Of a stretch of 57,428 nt of DNA, positions 1-10,067 are shown piece after piece. The number at the start of each line of letters is the position of its first letter. Positions within the stretch are counted from its first letter, which is position 1. The notes beneath the pieces are model-generated. The model saw nothing but the letters and a program-made list of their open reading frames with translations, was not told where the DNA came from and did not search any database. The stretch is from Robiginitomaculum sp. (GTDB lineage Bacteria > Pseudomonadota > Alphaproteobacteria > Caulobacterales > Maricaulaceae): assembly GCA_026982415.1 (NCBI GenBank), contig JALSHE010000074.1, positions 1-57,428 on the forward strand, in the 5' to 3' direction. Both the position numbers and the translations under genes were made by a program.

Positions 1-93
1 CAACCTAACTGTATTGTAACCTGTCCGACACAGTTTCGCCATGTTCCTCCCTATATTGAGATATTATAACAAATAATCATATAAGGGCACATT

Positions 94-1245
94 ATGACTT
101 TCTCCCGACTTCTTCTATCCTCCGTATTGGCATGTTCAGTGTTGGCCATGCCAGCCCGCGCACAGATAACAAATGTGGCCGAGGCTCTAGCGCAAGAAAA
201 AACAGCTTACCAACCGCGCATCCAAATCGCGCTTCTGCTCGATACGTCCAATTCTATGGACGGGTTAATTTCCCAAACTAAATCCCAGCTCTGGACTTTG
301 GTCAATGAACTGAGCGAGGGTAAAAAGAACGGCCAAACCCCGATCATTGAACTGGCGCTGTATGAATATGGCAATAGTAATATTTCTGTCTCCAAGGGCT
401 ATATCCGCCAGGTTTTATCCCTGACCACTGACCTCGATGATGTTTCGGAAAAGCTGTTTGCTCTTGCGACAAATGGCGGGCAGGAATATGCGGGGCAAGT
501 TCTGACCAAGTCTCTGGACGAGCTTGAATGGAGCGCGCATAAGGACGATATGAAACTGATTATTATCGCAGGCAATGAGCCGTTCACTCAAGGCTCGGTG
601 ACATGGCAAAGCGCTTGCGAGCGGGCAAAATCCAAGGGTGTTATCATTGATACCATTCACTGCGGCGACGCGGATACGGGCATGCGCACGGGCTGGAAAG
701 ATGCGGCGGATTGCGCGGGCGGTATATATATGACCATCAACCAAGACGAAAAATATGTACATGTGCCCTCGCCTTGGGACGATACTTTGCTCGATCTCAA
801 CAAGAAATTAAATGACACATATTATGGTTATGGCACCCGTGGCCGCGAGTTAAAAACCAGGCAAGTTGTGCAAGACAGCAATGCCAGTTCCATGAACAAA
901 GGGGCAGAGATTAGTCGTCTGTATTCCAAATCGAAAGCAGGTTATACAAATGAAGCTTGGGATATTATTGACGCTTACAAAAAAGATAAAAAATCCGTTA
1001 TGGAAATGGAAGACGATAAACTCCCCGAAGAACTAAAAGGAAAAACCGCCGACGAGCGCAAAGTTTTCATCGAAGCCAAACAGCTTGAACGCGCCGACAT
1101 TCAAAAACAAATCGCAGATCTTGGTAAAAAGCAAAGGGCGTTCGTTGCCGAAAAGCGCAAAGAGATGTCAGACACAAAAACCCTAGACAACATAATGGTC
1201 AAGGCCGTGCGCAAGCAAGCTGAAGATAGCGGGTTTAAGTATTAA
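94..1245 (+). CDS. Secreted von Willebrand factor A domain protein
   Basis: The 383-residue product starts with a clear signal peptide (hydrophobic run about residues 5-20, then PARAQ), so it should be exported to the periplasm. A VWA domain follows, from about residue 42 to 235. It has the MIDAS metal-site motif DTSNSM (DxSxS) at about residue 51, an alternating strand pattern ([19 protein letters not shown]) and the usual spacing for a Rossmann-like VWA fold. The C-terminal third is charged and helical, probably coiled coil, and contains no transmembrane segment. The gene stands alone on the plus strand and its end overlaps the convergent gpsA by 4 bp. VWA proteins of this kind bind ligands through a metal ion, but no partner is encoded nearby, so the specific role is unknown. 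Confidence 0.85.
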   Translation: MTFSRLLLSSVLACSVLAMPARAQITNVAEALAQEKTAYQPRIQIALLLDTSNSMDGLISQTKSQLWTLVNELSEGKKNGQTPIIELALYEYGNSNISVSKGYIRQVLSLTTDLDDVSEKLFALATNGGQEYAGQVLTKSLDELEWSAHKDDMKLIIIAGNEPFTQGSVTWQSACERAKSKGVIIDTIHCGDADTGMRTGWKDAADCAGGIYMTINQDEKYVHVPSPWDDTLLDLNKKLNDTYYGYGTRGRELKTRQVVQDSNASSMNKGAEISRLYSKSKAGYTNEAWDIIDAYKKDKKSVMEMEDDKLPEELKGKTADERKVFIEAKQLERADIQKQIADLGKKQRAFVAEKRKEMSDTKTLDNIMVKAVRKQAEDSGFKY

Positions 1246-2246
1246 ACCTCAACCTTATGCGCCCGGTTCAGTAAGGCTGTGATTGTCGCGTCTAGCTCTA
1301 CGCTACCGTCCAGAATATTGGCGACGGCTTCGCAGATTGGCATTTCTACACCGGCCTTTGCGGCTAGGCGTTTTAGGGCTGGGGCGGTGGCGACACCTTC
1401 GGTAACGGCTGTGCGGGTGGACATAATTTCGCCCAAGCTTTGACCCTTGCCCAGCGCCATACCGCACGACATATTTCTGGATTGTTCACTTGAACAGGTC
1501 AGCACCAAATCTCCAAGTCCGCACATACCGGTTAGGGTTTCGGTGCGCCCGCCGAGTGCTACGCCTAGTCTGGTCATTTCCGCAAAACCTCGTGTGATGA
1601 GCGCCGCATGGGCAGAGCGGCCAAGGCCTTTGCCCAGCACCATGCCGCAAGCAATAGCGAGCACGTTTTTAACGGCACCACCAATTTCAGCGCCCAGCAC
1701 ATCCGTGCTCAAGTACGGTCGGAACGTCGTTGCGGCGATAGCGTTGGCGAGCGAGGCACCTATCTCCTGATCTTCCACCGCCAAGGTTACTGCGGTCGGC
1801 AAGCCGTTCGCTACATCAATAGCAAAGCTGGGGCCGGACAACACGGCGGGGATTGTCTCTGGGAGGGTGTCTTTTAAAACATCAGCCATAAAGCTTAGGG
1901 TCGATATTTCGATGCCTTTGGAACACAGTACAACGGGCAGGCCTTTGGATGCATAGGGTGCGAACTTGGCCAAAATTGCGCGCATATGTTGGGCGGGCGC
2001 AACAGCCAGCACGGCGTCCATGCCCGCCAAATCGGCCATATCGGAACTGGCCTTTAGGGATGTATGTAATTTGGCACCGGGCAGATATAGGGTGTTTTCG
2101 TGCTTGGCATTAATGGCGTTCGCGCATGCCTCTTCGAATGCCCATAAGGTGACATCGCGACCAGACACTGCTAGAGTTTGCGCCAAGGCCGTGCCCCATG
2201 CACCGCCGCCGATTACGCCGAATTTTTGATAGGTTATTCCCGTCAT
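1242..2246 (-). CDS. gpsA: NAD(P)+-dependent glycerol-3-phosphate dehydrogenase
   Basis: This enzyme reduces dihydroxyacetone phosphate to sn-glycerol-3-phosphate, the backbone for phospholipid synthesis, in the cytoplasm. The 334-residue length is normal for GpsA. The N-terminal Rossmann motif is [13 protein letters not shown] (about residues 10-22). The family motifs [15 protein letters not shown] and the catalytic region [14 protein letters not shown] (Lys in VKN) are all visible, and [12 protein letters not shown] marks the C-terminal substrate-binding half. The start codon overlaps the tsaD stop (ATGA), so the two genes are translationally coupled in one leftward operon. Confidence 0.96.
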   Translation of the reverse strand: MTGITYQKFGVIGGGAWGTALAQTLAVSGRDVTLWAFEEACANAINAKHENTLYLPGAKLHTSLKASSDMADLAGMDAVLAVAPAQHMRAILAKFAPYASKGLPVVLCSKGIEISTLSFMADVLKDTLPETIPAVLSGPSFAIDVANGLPTAVTLAVEDQEIGASLANAIAATTFRPYLSTDVLGAEIGGAVKNVLAIACGMVLGKGLGRSAHAALITRGFAEMTRLGVALGGRTETLTGMCGLGDLVLTCSSEQSRNMSCGMALGKGQSLGEIMSTRTAVTEGVATAPALKRLAAKAGVEMPICEAVANILDGSVELDATITALLNRAHKVEV

Positions 2247-3361
2247 GATTTAGGTCCTTTTTTACCAAAGCCGCTGGCCGGATTGTTCTTGGCACTGCCC
2301 ATATCAAGCGGCCAGCGCGGCCTTGCCTTTACATCTAGCCCGTCCGTTTGGCCTAGCACGAAACGCTCGGCACCCGCCAAAGCAATCATGGCACCGTTGT
2401 CACCACAATATTTAAGCGGTGGGGCTATCAGGGTAAAATGGTTGTCCTTGCACAGGCTTTCAAGAGCGCTGCGAATAACAGCATTGGCTGCCACCCCGCC
2501 AGCAACCACGAATCTGTAGGGGGCATCGTGCGTTGCCGAAAACATGTTCATAGCATTTTGCGTGCGGTCACATAACACATCGCTGACCGCTTGCTGGAAA
2601 CTGGCCGCCAGATCTGCTTTGCCCTGCTCGCAGCTATTATCCAGTTTATCAAATGCCCGCGCTGTCGCCGTTTTCAGGCCAGAGAAGGAAAAGTCTGCAT
2701 GGGGCTTGCCTTTAAAAGGACGCGGTAATTTGATGGCTTTGGAATTACCAAATTCTGCCATGCGTTCTAGCGCAGGGCCGCCCGGAAATCCGAGGTTCAT
2801 TATTTTCGCCGTCTTATCAAAGGTCTCACCTGCCGCGTCGTCTACGGTGGAGCCGAGCCTTGTGAAATCACCAATTCCGTCAACGCTCAGGAGTTGCGTA
2901 TGGCCGCCAGAAACCAGCAAAAGCAAATACGGAAACGGGCAGTCCTGTGTCAGGCGCGGCGACAAAGCATGACCCTCCAAATGGTTGATGCCTATAAGCG
3001 GAATGTTGAGGGATACCGCCAAACCTTTGGCCACCATTAGCCCCGTCATTACACCACCGATTAGGCCAGGTCCAGCCGTTGCCGCCACCGCGTCCAAATC
3101 GCTCCATGTAATTTTTGCATCCTTAAGCGCGCTCGCGGTTATACTCTCGATTTTTTGCATATGGGCGCGGGCTGCAATTTCTGGCACCACACCGCCGTAG
3201 GGCGCATGAACTTCATTTTGCGAAGCTACCAATGAAGACAAAACCTCTACCCGCCCGTCCTTATACCGACGCACCACGGACGCCGCCGTCTCATCACAAG
3301 AGCTTTCTATGCCGAGAACCAGCACGGATTTGTTCAATATATGTTTTGACGTAGGTAACAT
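2243..3361 (-). CDS. tsaD: tRNA N6-adenosine threonylcarbamoyltransferase TsaD
   Basis: TsaD transfers the threonylcarbamoyl group from TC-AMP to A37 of ANN-decoding tRNAs, as part of the TsaBDE complex. The ASKHA-fold protein has the hallmark [14 protein letters not shown] (about residues 17-30), the metal-binding HLEGH motif ([11 protein letters not shown], His-x4-His), LVSGGHTQL, and the C-terminal [12 protein letters not shown] and [12 protein letters not shown] blocks. At 372 residues it is full length, with a slightly longer N terminus ([12 protein letters not shown]) than most. It is followed by gpsA with a 4-bp overlap. The upstream region is shared with the divergent Mic60-like gene. 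Confidence 0.97.
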   Translation of the reverse strand: MLPTSKHILNKSVLVLGIESSCDETAASVVRRYKDGRVEVLSSLVASQNEVHAPYGGVVPEIAARAHMQKIESITASALKDAKITWSDLDAVAATAGPGLIGGVMTGLMVAKGLAVSLNIPLIGINHLEGHALSPRLTQDCPFPYLLLLVSGGHTQLLSVDGIGDFTRLGSTVDDAAGETFDKTAKIMNLGFPGGPALERMAEFGNSKAIKLPRPFKGKPHADFSFSGLKTATARAFDKLDNSCEQGKADLAASFQQAVSDVLCDRTQNAMNMFSATHDAPYRFVVAGGVAANAVIRSALESLCKDNHFTLIAPPLKYCGDNGAMIALAGAERFVLGQTDGLDVKARPRWPLDMGSAKNNPASGFGKKGPKS

Positions 3362-3467
3362 AGACCGTCCAATACAGGAATTGCGGGCAAATGGCTAGGT
3401 GTTCTTGTGGCAATTTGAACCTTGAAGCGGGGACGTAGTGCGCCTAAACTCGCCCAAGGAGCACACC

Positions 3468-4337
3468 ATGAACGACGACAATGAAAACATTGATGGGGAA
3501 GACATTACCGAGGAAGGCACACCGGATATGGATACAGTGTTGGAAACTGAAAGTGATGTAACACCGAAAAGCGTCGGACGTGGTTTTGTGGTCGGCGGGT
3601 TTGTCGTGTCGAGCTTGTTGGGCGCGGGTCTGGGGATTGTGGGCACAAAAATGCTAGCGGGGCCGGACCAAACTGCGGCCCTAAAGGTTGAGCTTGAGCA
3701 AAACCTCAAAGCCTTGCAAAAAACATCCAAAGCCCAGACCAAGCAATTAGGCGTAACCAGTACCGCCCAGAAAAAAACCAAAGCTCGGCTGGATAAATTA
3801 CAAACCGAGAACACGGCCTTAGGGGCGCAAGTCGAAACGCTAAAAGAACTGGTTTCGGATTTGCAAAAAGCCATTGATGTTCAAGACGTTAAAACGGATA
3901 CACGGCAGAATGTGCAGGACGAAGCACCAAGGCTAGATGCGGATATAGAAGCACCCATAAATAAACCTGCCAAAAACAAACCAACCAGCCTCGCAATAAA
4001 AACAGAGCACCAATCTGCACTTGCTGTGCTTATTGACACATTCCCGCGCGCAAAAATGTTGGCGGCGGTCAAGGCACAAGAAACATCAAAAGCAAACAAG
4101 CCGGGATGGCTGAGGCGCGCCATGAGCAAGCATATCAAGGTTAGAGACGGTGAAGCCGTTGACCCTTATACGGCGATAGACGCCGCCGAATCGGCGCTAA
4201 AAGACGGTGACATACCCGCCGCTTTGGCACACATTAAAAAACTGAACCCACCCGTGCGTACCAGCGCAGCCGAATGGGTGCAGGCCGCAAAAAAGTCCGC
4301 AAAAAAGCCCGGCAAAAAAACGGCACCGCAACAATAG
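3468..4337 (+). CDS. Mic60/mitofilin-like inner-membrane protein (COG4223)
   Basis: The ATG at 3468 is chosen because an AAGGA Shine-Dalgarno lies 8 nt upstream; the reading frame is open further upstream. The 289-residue product has an acidic disordered N terminus, one transmembrane helix (about residues 35-56, GFVVGGFVVSSLLGAGLG), a long Lys/Gln-rich coiled coil (about residues 65-145) and a C-terminal helical domain containing the mitofilin-type pattern (AAESALKDGDIPAALAHIKKLNPPVR, then AAEWVQAA). This is the architecture of alphaproteobacterial Mic60 homologues, which shape intracytoplasmic membranes and contact outer-membrane proteins. The HemY-like gene follows after 15 bp, the usual partner order. 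The hemC and hemD genes that often lie upstream in this neighbourhood are not present here. Confidence 0.8.
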   Translation: MNDDNENIDGEDITEEGTPDMDTVLETESDVTPKSVGRGFVVGGFVVSSLLGAGLGIVGTKMLAGPDQTAALKVELEQNLKALQKTSKAQTKQLGVTSTAQKKTKARLDKLQTENTALGAQVETLKELVSDLQKAIDVQDVKTDTRQNVQDEAPRLDADIEAPINKPAKNKPTSLAIKTEHQSALAVLIDTFPRAKMLAAVKAQETSKANKPGWLRRAMSKHIKVRDGEAVDPYTAIDAAESALKDGDIPAALAHIKKLNPPVRTSAAEWVQAAKKSAKKPGKKTAPQQ

Positions 4338-4352
4338 AACAGGAATTTCCCT

Positions 4353-5825
4353 ATGGCTCGTTGGCTCATTTTACCTTTGATATTACTCGTCGCCCTAGTT
4401 GGCCTATTGGCCTATGTGGGCAGTGAGCGGGTAATCCAGTTCGAATTGTTGGCAACCGCCCCAACTGGCGGACAATTTATTTCCGTACAAGCGGCTATCG
4501 TCATCTGCGCAGGCGTCGTGCTAGGCATAATTTTATTGTGGTCGTTTTTGACTTGGATGTGGCGTCTACCGAACCGCATGAAAAAAGGCATGGGGCGGCG
4601 GCGCAGTGAAATTGGCTTGGATGCGGTGGAGCAAGCGTTGCTGGCCGTGGAATCCGGAGACGAGGTCGGTGCGCTCAAAAAAGCTAAGAAAGCCAGCGAT
4701 CTTTTGAACCGTCCGGCCTTAACCGCGCTCATCTCAGCCAAGGCGGCGGAAATGCGCGGCGCCCACGACGATGCCCACAGTCATTATACCAGCCTGAAAG
4801 ACAATCCCGATACCGAAGCCGCAGGCTTGCGCGGCTTGGCGCGGCTGTCTGAAACCCGGGGCGACCACGCGGCCAGTATTGAAATGGCGCAGGTGGCATT
4901 TCAATCCCCGAAAGCACCAATGTGGGCATTTGATCTGCTCTATAATTCGCAAACTGCCCTTGCCGATTGGGAGGGGGCGCTGGAAACTTTGGCTAGAGCC
5001 GAAAAACGTAAGCTTTTGGATAAAGATGAAATCCGCCGCCGCCGGGCGGTGCTTTTGGCGGCCAATGCCAATGCACTAGATGCCATAGGCCGCTCGGTGG
5101 AAGCTCTTGACCAAGCAAAGCGCGCCGCAGATTTATCGCCTGGCTTTGCGCCAGGCGTGGCTTTGGCGGCACGGCTTCTCTCGAAGGACGGGCAGATAAA
5201 GAAGGCCGCGCAAATAATCGAGAAAGCTTGGGGACGTAGCCCCCACCCGGCGCTCTCGATTGCATACCGGGATGTGTGGCAAGGCGAAACAGCTAAAACC
5301 GTCGCCAAGAAAATTAACCAACTGATCAAAAGCAATTCAGATCACCGCGAGAGCAAAATTTTGGCTGCAGAGCAGGCGATAGCTGCCGATGATGGTGTCA
5401 CCGCTTTGTCAGCTCTGGACGGTTTGCTCCGAGACGAAGACCTATCGGCGCGGCTCTGCGCATTGGCGGCACACGCTGAGAATATGCTGGGCAATACCGT
5501 AGACGCCCACACGTGGCAAAACCGCGCAGTGAGTGCGCCAATTGAAGCAGATTGGTCTGATTTGGATCCGGACGGTGCCGCCTTTAATTACACGGATGCC
5601 GACTGGCAAAGGCTGGCGCTTTCCTACGGTAAAAGCGGCACACTCATTCACCCCCGCTATGAGGCTTATAAACGCCGCCGCGCTGTGGGGAGCGTAAAAG
5701 AAGCAGTGCAAACTATAGACACACCGCCAAATGCCGACGATCCCGGCATTGATGCAAGGGGTACCGAAAAGCAAGATTTGGCTGATCGCCTGCAGAATCT
5801 ATTAGAAGGTGACCCCAAAGCTTAA
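4353..5825 (+). CDS. HemY-like membrane protein with TPR repeats (COG3898)
   Basis: The 490-residue protein has two N-terminal transmembrane helices (about residues 4-22 and 45-68) separated by a periplasmic loop with the typical HemY_N pattern (VQFELLATAPTGGQ). A long helical cytoplasmic region of TPR-like repeats follows (SHYTSLKDNPDTEAAGLRGLARLSETRGD, then several A-rich helix pairs). A conserved W-x-C-type C-terminal segment is not obvious. Members of this family are encoded next to haem-biosynthesis genes and Mic60, but their biochemical role is unsettled; they are not the HemY protoporphyrinogen oxidase. It forms an operon with the preceding Mic60-like gene. Confidence 0.82.
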   Translation: MARWLILPLILLVALVGLLAYVGSERVIQFELLATAPTGGQFISVQAAIVICAGVVLGIILLWSFLTWMWRLPNRMKKGMGRRRSEIGLDAVEQALLAVESGDEVGALKKAKKASDLLNRPALTALISAKAAEMRGAHDDAHSHYTSLKDNPDTEAAGLRGLARLSETRGDHAASIEMAQVAFQSPKAPMWAFDLLYNSQTALADWEGALETLARAEKRKLLDKDEIRRRRAVLLAANANALDAIGRSVEALDQAKRAADLSPGFAPGVALAARLLSKDGQIKKAAQIIEKAWGRSPHPALSIAYRDVWQGETAKTVAKKINQLIKSNSDHRESKILAAEQAIAADDGVTALSALDGLLRDEDLSARLCALAAHAENMLGNTVDAHTWQNRAVSAPIEADWSDLDPDGAAFNYTDADWQRLALSYGKSGTLIHPRYEAYKRRRAVGSVKEAVQTIDTPPNADDPGIDARGTEKQDLADRLQNLLEGDPKA

Positions 5826-5913
5826 CTTGAAGTTTAAATCGAAGGCTAAATCTACAATAGATTTCCGTTTAATAATACGATAGTAAACTTATTCAAAGGA
5901 TTGGGAGATATTT

Positions 5914-6552
5914 ATGTTAAAAATTTACGGTCATTTTTTATCCATGCCGACCAATAAAGTGCGTTTGTGTGCTAGCTATCTGGGCTTGCCCCATGAATAC
6001 GTGCATGTTGATCTGCAAACTGGAGAGCATTTGAAACCGGAATATCTCGAAATTAATGCAGCGGGCCGTGTGCCGGCCATTGATGATGACGGGTTCAAGC
6101 TTAGCCAATCGGATGCTATTTGCAAATATATGTGCGCGCTCTCTGGGCCGTCATCATTTTACCCTGCTGACATCAAAGAGCAGGCCGAGATCAATCAATG
6201 GATAGATTTTTCTTCCCAGCATATATTGCAGGCCGTTGCCCGTCTGTTTTTCAACCGGGTTGTTTGTAAATTGATCGGGGAAGAACCGGACGAAGCTTCT
6301 ATTAAAACCGGCAACAACATGTTGGCGCGAGACTTGCCTATGATCGAATCCCGGCTTGCAGACAACGAGTTTATGTGTGGCGATAAATTTACCCTCGCAG
6401 ATATTAGCATGGCTGCGGCAATTGAACCTGCTGAAATGGCAGGTATTGATTTATCCTCTTACCCGGCAATTGTTAAGTGGCGCGAGTGCATGATGGGCCG
6501 GGAGTTTTATCGGCATGTCCACACACGATTTGCTGCGGAAATGGCTGGTTGA
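5914..6552 (+). CDS. Glutathione S-transferase family protein
   Basis: The 212-residue product shows the thioredoxin-like GST N-terminal domain (MLKIYGHFLSMPTNKVRLCASYLGLPHEYV) with the conserved cis-Pro motif AAGRVPAIDD and the Ser/Asp glutathione contact LSQSDAIC. An all-helical C-terminal domain includes FMCGDKFTLADISMAA, the N-capping motif of GST helix 6. A good ribosome-binding site (TTGGGAGA) precedes the ATG. The stop codon overlaps the start of the FAH-family gene (TGATG), which suggests a coupled catabolic or detoxification operon. The substrate is unknown. Confidence 0.88.
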   Translation: MLKIYGHFLSMPTNKVRLCASYLGLPHEYVHVDLQTGEHLKPEYLEINAAGRVPAIDDDGFKLSQSDAICKYMCALSGPSSFYPADIKEQAEINQWIDFSSQHILQAVARLFFNRVVCKLIGEEPDEASIKTGNNMLARDLPMIESRLADNEFMCGDKFTLADISMAAAIEPAEMAGIDLSSYPAIVKWRECMMGREFYRHVHTRFAAEMAG

Positions 6553-7436
6553 TGCGGTTTCGCAAAGCTGAGAACAATGACGGCTTTCATTTAGAATGTT
6601 TTTCGACGAGCGGCTGGAAACCCGTTCGTAAAGATAGCGCAAATTATGAAACGTTCCTGGCCGCAACGGGGCAAAACCAAATTGACACCCGTGATCCCAA
6701 GCCGTTCGCCCCCAAGTCTTATCGAGATTTTATGCTCAGTGAACAGCACTATATAAATGCAGCAAGTAATTACGCTAAGTCTGCTCGCCCAAGCGCTTAC
6801 CGACTTACGCAGATTTATAAAAAGCTTACGGGCAAAACCCACCCAAAACTAAAACCAGCACCGCTTTGGTACGCACAACCAATATTTTATATGGGTGGGC
6901 ATATGAATTTTTTCGGCGAGGGGGCGGATATTATTTGGCCGGATTATTCATCTTCAATCGACTATGAACTAGAAATTGGCTTTGTGTTGGCGAAGCCGCT
7001 TTACAATGCGACCCCTGATGAAGCGCAAGCCGCTATTGGTGGTTTTGTGGTCTTTAATGATTTTTCGGCTCGTGACGTGCAAATGCCGGAAATGGATAGT
7101 GGTTTTGGCCCGCAAAAATCCAAGCATTTCGCCAATGCTATTTCAACTGACTTTGTCACGGCTGATGAAATATTGCCCCGTATCAATGAATTAGCAGGAA
7201 GCGTCAGTATTAACGGCAAGCAGGTTTGCGAAGTATCTTCCGCAGGCATGCAGTATACGCTGGGAGAAGCGTTGGCGCATGTTAGCCGATGTGAACACCT
7301 TTATCCGGGAGAGTTTTTTGCAACTGGCACATTACCTGGCGGCTGTGGGTTGGAGAACGGACATTTCCTCAACAAAGGTGACATAATCACCATTGTTATT
7401 GAGGGCATTGGCTCACTTACAAATAAAATAATTTAA
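6552..7436 (+). CDS. Fumarylacetoacetate hydrolase family protein
   Basis: The start at 6552 overlaps the upstream GST stop; an in-frame start further upstream lies inside the GST gene and is rejected. The C-terminal two thirds have the FAH fold. IDYELEIGFVLAKPL carries the metal-binding Glu-x-Glu (about residues 138-140), FVVFNDFSARDVQ carries the Asp ligand, and PGEFFATGTLPGGCG plus GDIITIVIEGIGSL are the usual terminal strands. Family members cleave or decarboxylate acyl-pyruvate-like compounds with Mg2+. The GST neighbour recalls maleylacetoacetate isomerase/FAH pairs of aromatic degradation, but the specific substrate cannot be read from sequence. Confidence 0.85.
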   Translation: MRFRKAENNDGFHLECFSTSGWKPVRKDSANYETFLAATGQNQIDTRDPKPFAPKSYRDFMLSEQHYINAASNYAKSARPSAYRLTQIYKKLTGKTHPKLKPAPLWYAQPIFYMGGHMNFFGEGADIIWPDYSSSIDYELEIGFVLAKPLYNATPDEAQAAIGGFVVFNDFSARDVQMPEMDSGFGPQKSKHFANAISTDFVTADEILPRINELAGSVSINGKQVCEVSSAGMQYTLGEALAHVSRCEHLYPGEFFATGTLPGGCGLENGHFLNKGDIITIVIEGIGSLTNKII

Positions 7437-7450
7437 ACGGAATATGAAAT

Positions 7451-8188
7451 ATGGTAGGATTCAACCCTTATTTTAGTGTGGCAAAACGACTATTGCGCTT
7501 GCGTAAGAAACCAATTTTGGCAAAGAGGCTCGGTGCTAACTGGAAACTTTACCCATCTGATTGGATCGACAACCGTATGCTCATCGGGCGGCCATTTGAA
7601 CGCGAACAGCTAGCCTTTGCGCAGGACTGCATCCGCAAAAATTCGCTGACGGCATTTTATGACTGCGGGGCAAATATTGGCTTATATAGTGTATTGCTGG
7701 GTGTGAAAGCGTCCGAGCTTAGGGCTATCCATGCCTTTGAGCCTGTACCAAAAACCTGGTCGCGGTTGGTGGAAAATATAAGCTTGAACGATTTGCAAGA
7801 CAAAGTCACGGCGCATAATTACGGCCTTGGTGCCAATGCGGAAACCCTCACAATCGCTTTTGATAAAAAATCGTCCGGCACCGCCACGCTTGATTTGGAC
7901 GAAAAACACAACCCGAAGCGCGGTTTTAATGATCGTCAGCAGGTTGAAATCCGCACATTCGATAGTCAATTTGCCCTATCGGACACGAACGCATTTATGA
8001 AGCTTGATATGGAGGGGCATGAAGCCCAAGCCTTGGTGGGCATGGCGCAAATGCTAGCCAATAATAACTGCTATTTACAAATAGAATTATGGGATAAAAA
8101 CCGAGAGCAAGTCATCAATTGGCTAGCGCAGCGTGGGTATGAGGTGTTTCACAATATTCACCACGATATTTATTTCAAAAAAACCTAA
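7451..8188 (+). CDS. FkbM-family SAM-dependent methyltransferase
   Basis: The 245-residue protein has the class I methyltransferase glycine loop FYDCGANIGLYSVLLG (about residues 65-80), an acidic motif II (HAFEPVPKTWSRL) and the FkbM hallmark FMKLDMEGHEAQAL. FkbM enzymes O-methylate small molecules or glycans. It lies 14 bp downstream of the FAH gene on the same strand and probably belongs to the same transcription unit. It ends 1 bp before the end of the convergent DUF1489 gene. Confidence 0.87.
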   Translation: MVGFNPYFSVAKRLLRLRKKPILAKRLGANWKLYPSDWIDNRMLIGRPFEREQLAFAQDCIRKNSLTAFYDCGANIGLYSVLLGVKASELRAIHAFEPVPKTWSRLVENISLNDLQDKVTAHNYGLGANAETLTIAFDKKSSGTATLDLDEKHNPKRGFNDRQQVEIRTFDSQFALSDTNAFMKLDMEGHEAQALVGMAQMLANNNCYLQIELWDKNREQVINWLAQRGYEVFHNIHHDIYFKKT

Positions 8189-8623
8189 TTACCAAACACC
8201 TAATTCTACCAATTTTGTGCGAATGTGGGGCGGTAGATTTTCTGCATCGCCAAGACTTGATAAATCAGCCGGCGCATCTTCCGGTTTGAGATAGCGCCAT
8301 CCCTGAAAGGCGCGTTTGGGGGTTGGCACAACCGGTATAAGATCGGGCGCTAGGATTATTCGGCAGGCTTTGCGACCGTCTTGGGTATGGGTTTCAGCCA
8401 AATCAATTATGGTGTTACGGCACTGGATTACGCCTTTGATAACCCAGTAAATTGAACCACCATCCAAGACTTCGTCTTTGCGGCGCGGGGACATGCGGGT
8501 GATATGATCTGCAAAGGCGGGCAAGCCTTCATGACCACGGCGCACTGCTAAGCTTTCTTGATAGGCAGCAAGGGTTTCTACGGACAAGGAGCCGACAGAT
8601 AATTTGATCATATGGGTTGTCAT
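8189..8623 (-). CDS. DUF1489 family protein
   Basis: The 144-residue protein begins MIKLSVG after a short extension and contains the family-typical stretches HITRMSPRRKDEVLDGGSIYW, LVPTPKRAFQGWRYL-like (VVPTPKRAFQGWRYL) and a closing PPHIRTKLVELGVW. DUF1489 is found almost only in Alphaproteobacteria, usually as a single-copy gene, and its function is unknown. It contains no membrane segment or signal peptide. Confidence 0.9.
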   Translation of the reverse strand: MTTHMIKLSVGSLSVETLAAYQESLAVRRGHEGLPAFADHITRMSPRRKDEVLDGGSIYWVIKGVIQCRNTIIDLAETHTQDGRKACRIILAPDLIPVVPTPKRAFQGWRYLKPEDAPADLSSLGDAENLPPHIRTKLVELGVW

Positions 8624-8676
8624 GCCTTATTGTAACAAGGCTTGAGCGTAGAAGAAACCTTATTCCGGCATAGGCC

Positions 8677-9975
8677 CTAGGATGTCATCCTGTGCAATTG
8701 TGCTTTAAGCAAATAATATAACCCGCCTAAAACCATCATACCACCAATGAGCATTGCTACGGGTGCCAAAAATGCGCTCATTTCGTCCAGCTTAACCACC
8801 GTAGAGAAATTCAATTTCCACAAGGCGCCGCCGAGTAAAAGCAGGCCAACAACCAGTGCTGTCCAATAGGCACCAATCCCGCTCGTGTCATCACTTTCCG
8901 AGATTTCAGGCGCAGGGTGTTCAATTTTTGTGCTGTCGTTAGAGGCTATATTTGTAGTGATGCCGCTTTGGGCGGCTTCTTCTACAGCCGTTTTATCTGC
9001 GGCGAGATCCAGGTTCAGAGGTTCCGACATGGTTATATCTTGTGTATCAAGTTTTTGCCCGTCTTTTGGCAAGGCTCTTTGAAAGTCTTCTTGAAAATTT
9101 TCATTCAAGCTTTCTGGTGCATCCGCATTTTCGGCCATTAAATTATCAAGCCGTTCACTTACTTCGGCTGCAGCCAAAGCTATGGGTGATAATTGAGCGC
9201 CTGTCTCTAATTCCAGATCATTTGTTTCCGGCGCCACTTCTGTGTCGCGGGCGCTTGTCTCAACAACATCATCAATGTTGACATTGTCTTCAAATATATC
9301 GTCATAAATTTGCGGTTCGGAGGCTCGTTCGCTCAAGGTCAGGATGCCGGACGGCCCATCTTCACGACGTCTGTTGTGCCCGGGTTCGGCATCGTAGGGC
9401 GTTTGGTCAACATAGCCGCGTGCATCTGATGTGTTGAACACTTCAAGATCATCCGTGCCGGGCTTGGCTGTGCTATCATGCAGGGGCGGCAATTCATTGC
9501 GGGGTGCGGCAACAACACCTGTAGCCGGGCTTAGGAACAGAGCTTTTTCAGCCGTGCGCCGACGTACCAATGCATCCACCACATAGGTTTGATCGGCAAT
9601 GACGCTCTTACGCCATTCATCAAACCCGGCTGCCGCCGCCAAGGGTTGGCCATTATTCATATTGTGGACGACGCTGGAATTTAAAAAAGCGTCCTCCCCG
9701 ATATTGAAGCTTAGGGACACCAAAGCATCAAATTGGTTTTGGGATAGGGGCGCAAAGATATTGTAATTCACCATTTCTTCGAAAGGTTCGAGGTCGACTT
9801 TCAACACGTCTGTAGCCTTTTTCTTGGTAATAACGGATATTTCACCAGGCACAAATTCATGACCATAGCCAATTACCCGCTGGCCGGAGACCAATACGGT
9901 TTCGATAGGACGAAAGCCCTCATAGGCCTTTATCAATTTGAGGCCAAAGTCAGAAATTTTGTAATCATGCGCCAT
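8677..9975 (-). CDS. GH24 (T4-type) lysozyme with C-terminal membrane anchor
   Basis: The ATG at 9975 is preferred because the lysozyme domain begins right after it; an upstream in-frame start at 9996 adds only 7 residues. The GH24 domain (about residues 1-150) has the catalytic Glu context LIKAYEGFRP, the short loop IGYGHEF (Thr of the usual E-D/C-T triad region is not obvious) and FDALVSLSFNIG. A long acidic, probably disordered linker (about residues 165-350) follows, then two hydrophobic helices near the C terminus (IGAYWTALVVGLLLLGGALW and FLAPVAMLIGGMMVLGGLYYL). Such a membrane-tethered muramidase on the chromosome, away from the prophage, may be a cell-wall remodelling enzyme or an old domesticated phage gene. 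Confidence 0.82.
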   Translation of the reverse strand: MAHDYKISDFGLKLIKAYEGFRPIETVLVSGQRVIGYGHEFVPGEISVITKKKATDVLKVDLEPFEEMVNYNIFAPLSQNQFDALVSLSFNIGEDAFLNSSVVHNMNNGQPLAAAAGFDEWRKSVIADQTYVVDALVRRRTAEKALFLSPATGVVAAPRNELPPLHDSTAKPGTDDLEVFNTSDARGYVDQTPYDAEPGHNRRREDGPSGILTLSERASEPQIYDDIFEDNVNIDDVVETSARDTEVAPETNDLELETGAQLSPIALAAAEVSERLDNLMAENADAPESLNENFQEDFQRALPKDGQKLDTQDITMSEPLNLDLAADKTAVEEAAQSGITTNIASNDSTKIEHPAPEISESDDTSGIGAYWTALVVGLLLLGGALWKLNFSTVVKLDEMSAFLAPVAMLIGGMMVLGGLYYLLKAQLHRMTS

Positions 9976-10067
9976 AGGTGTTCCAAAACAATACACAAAT
10001 TAAGTCTTGTTAGGTAAGGTGCAAATCCGGTGCCGTTTTTCCCCTTTCAGGTGAAACGGGGTAAAAA

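Noticed and set aside
3395-3874. Minus-strand frame of 159 codons opposite the Mic60-like gene.
   Set aside because: Ser/Cys-rich antisense composition and no ribosome site; the plus-strand gene has clear family features.
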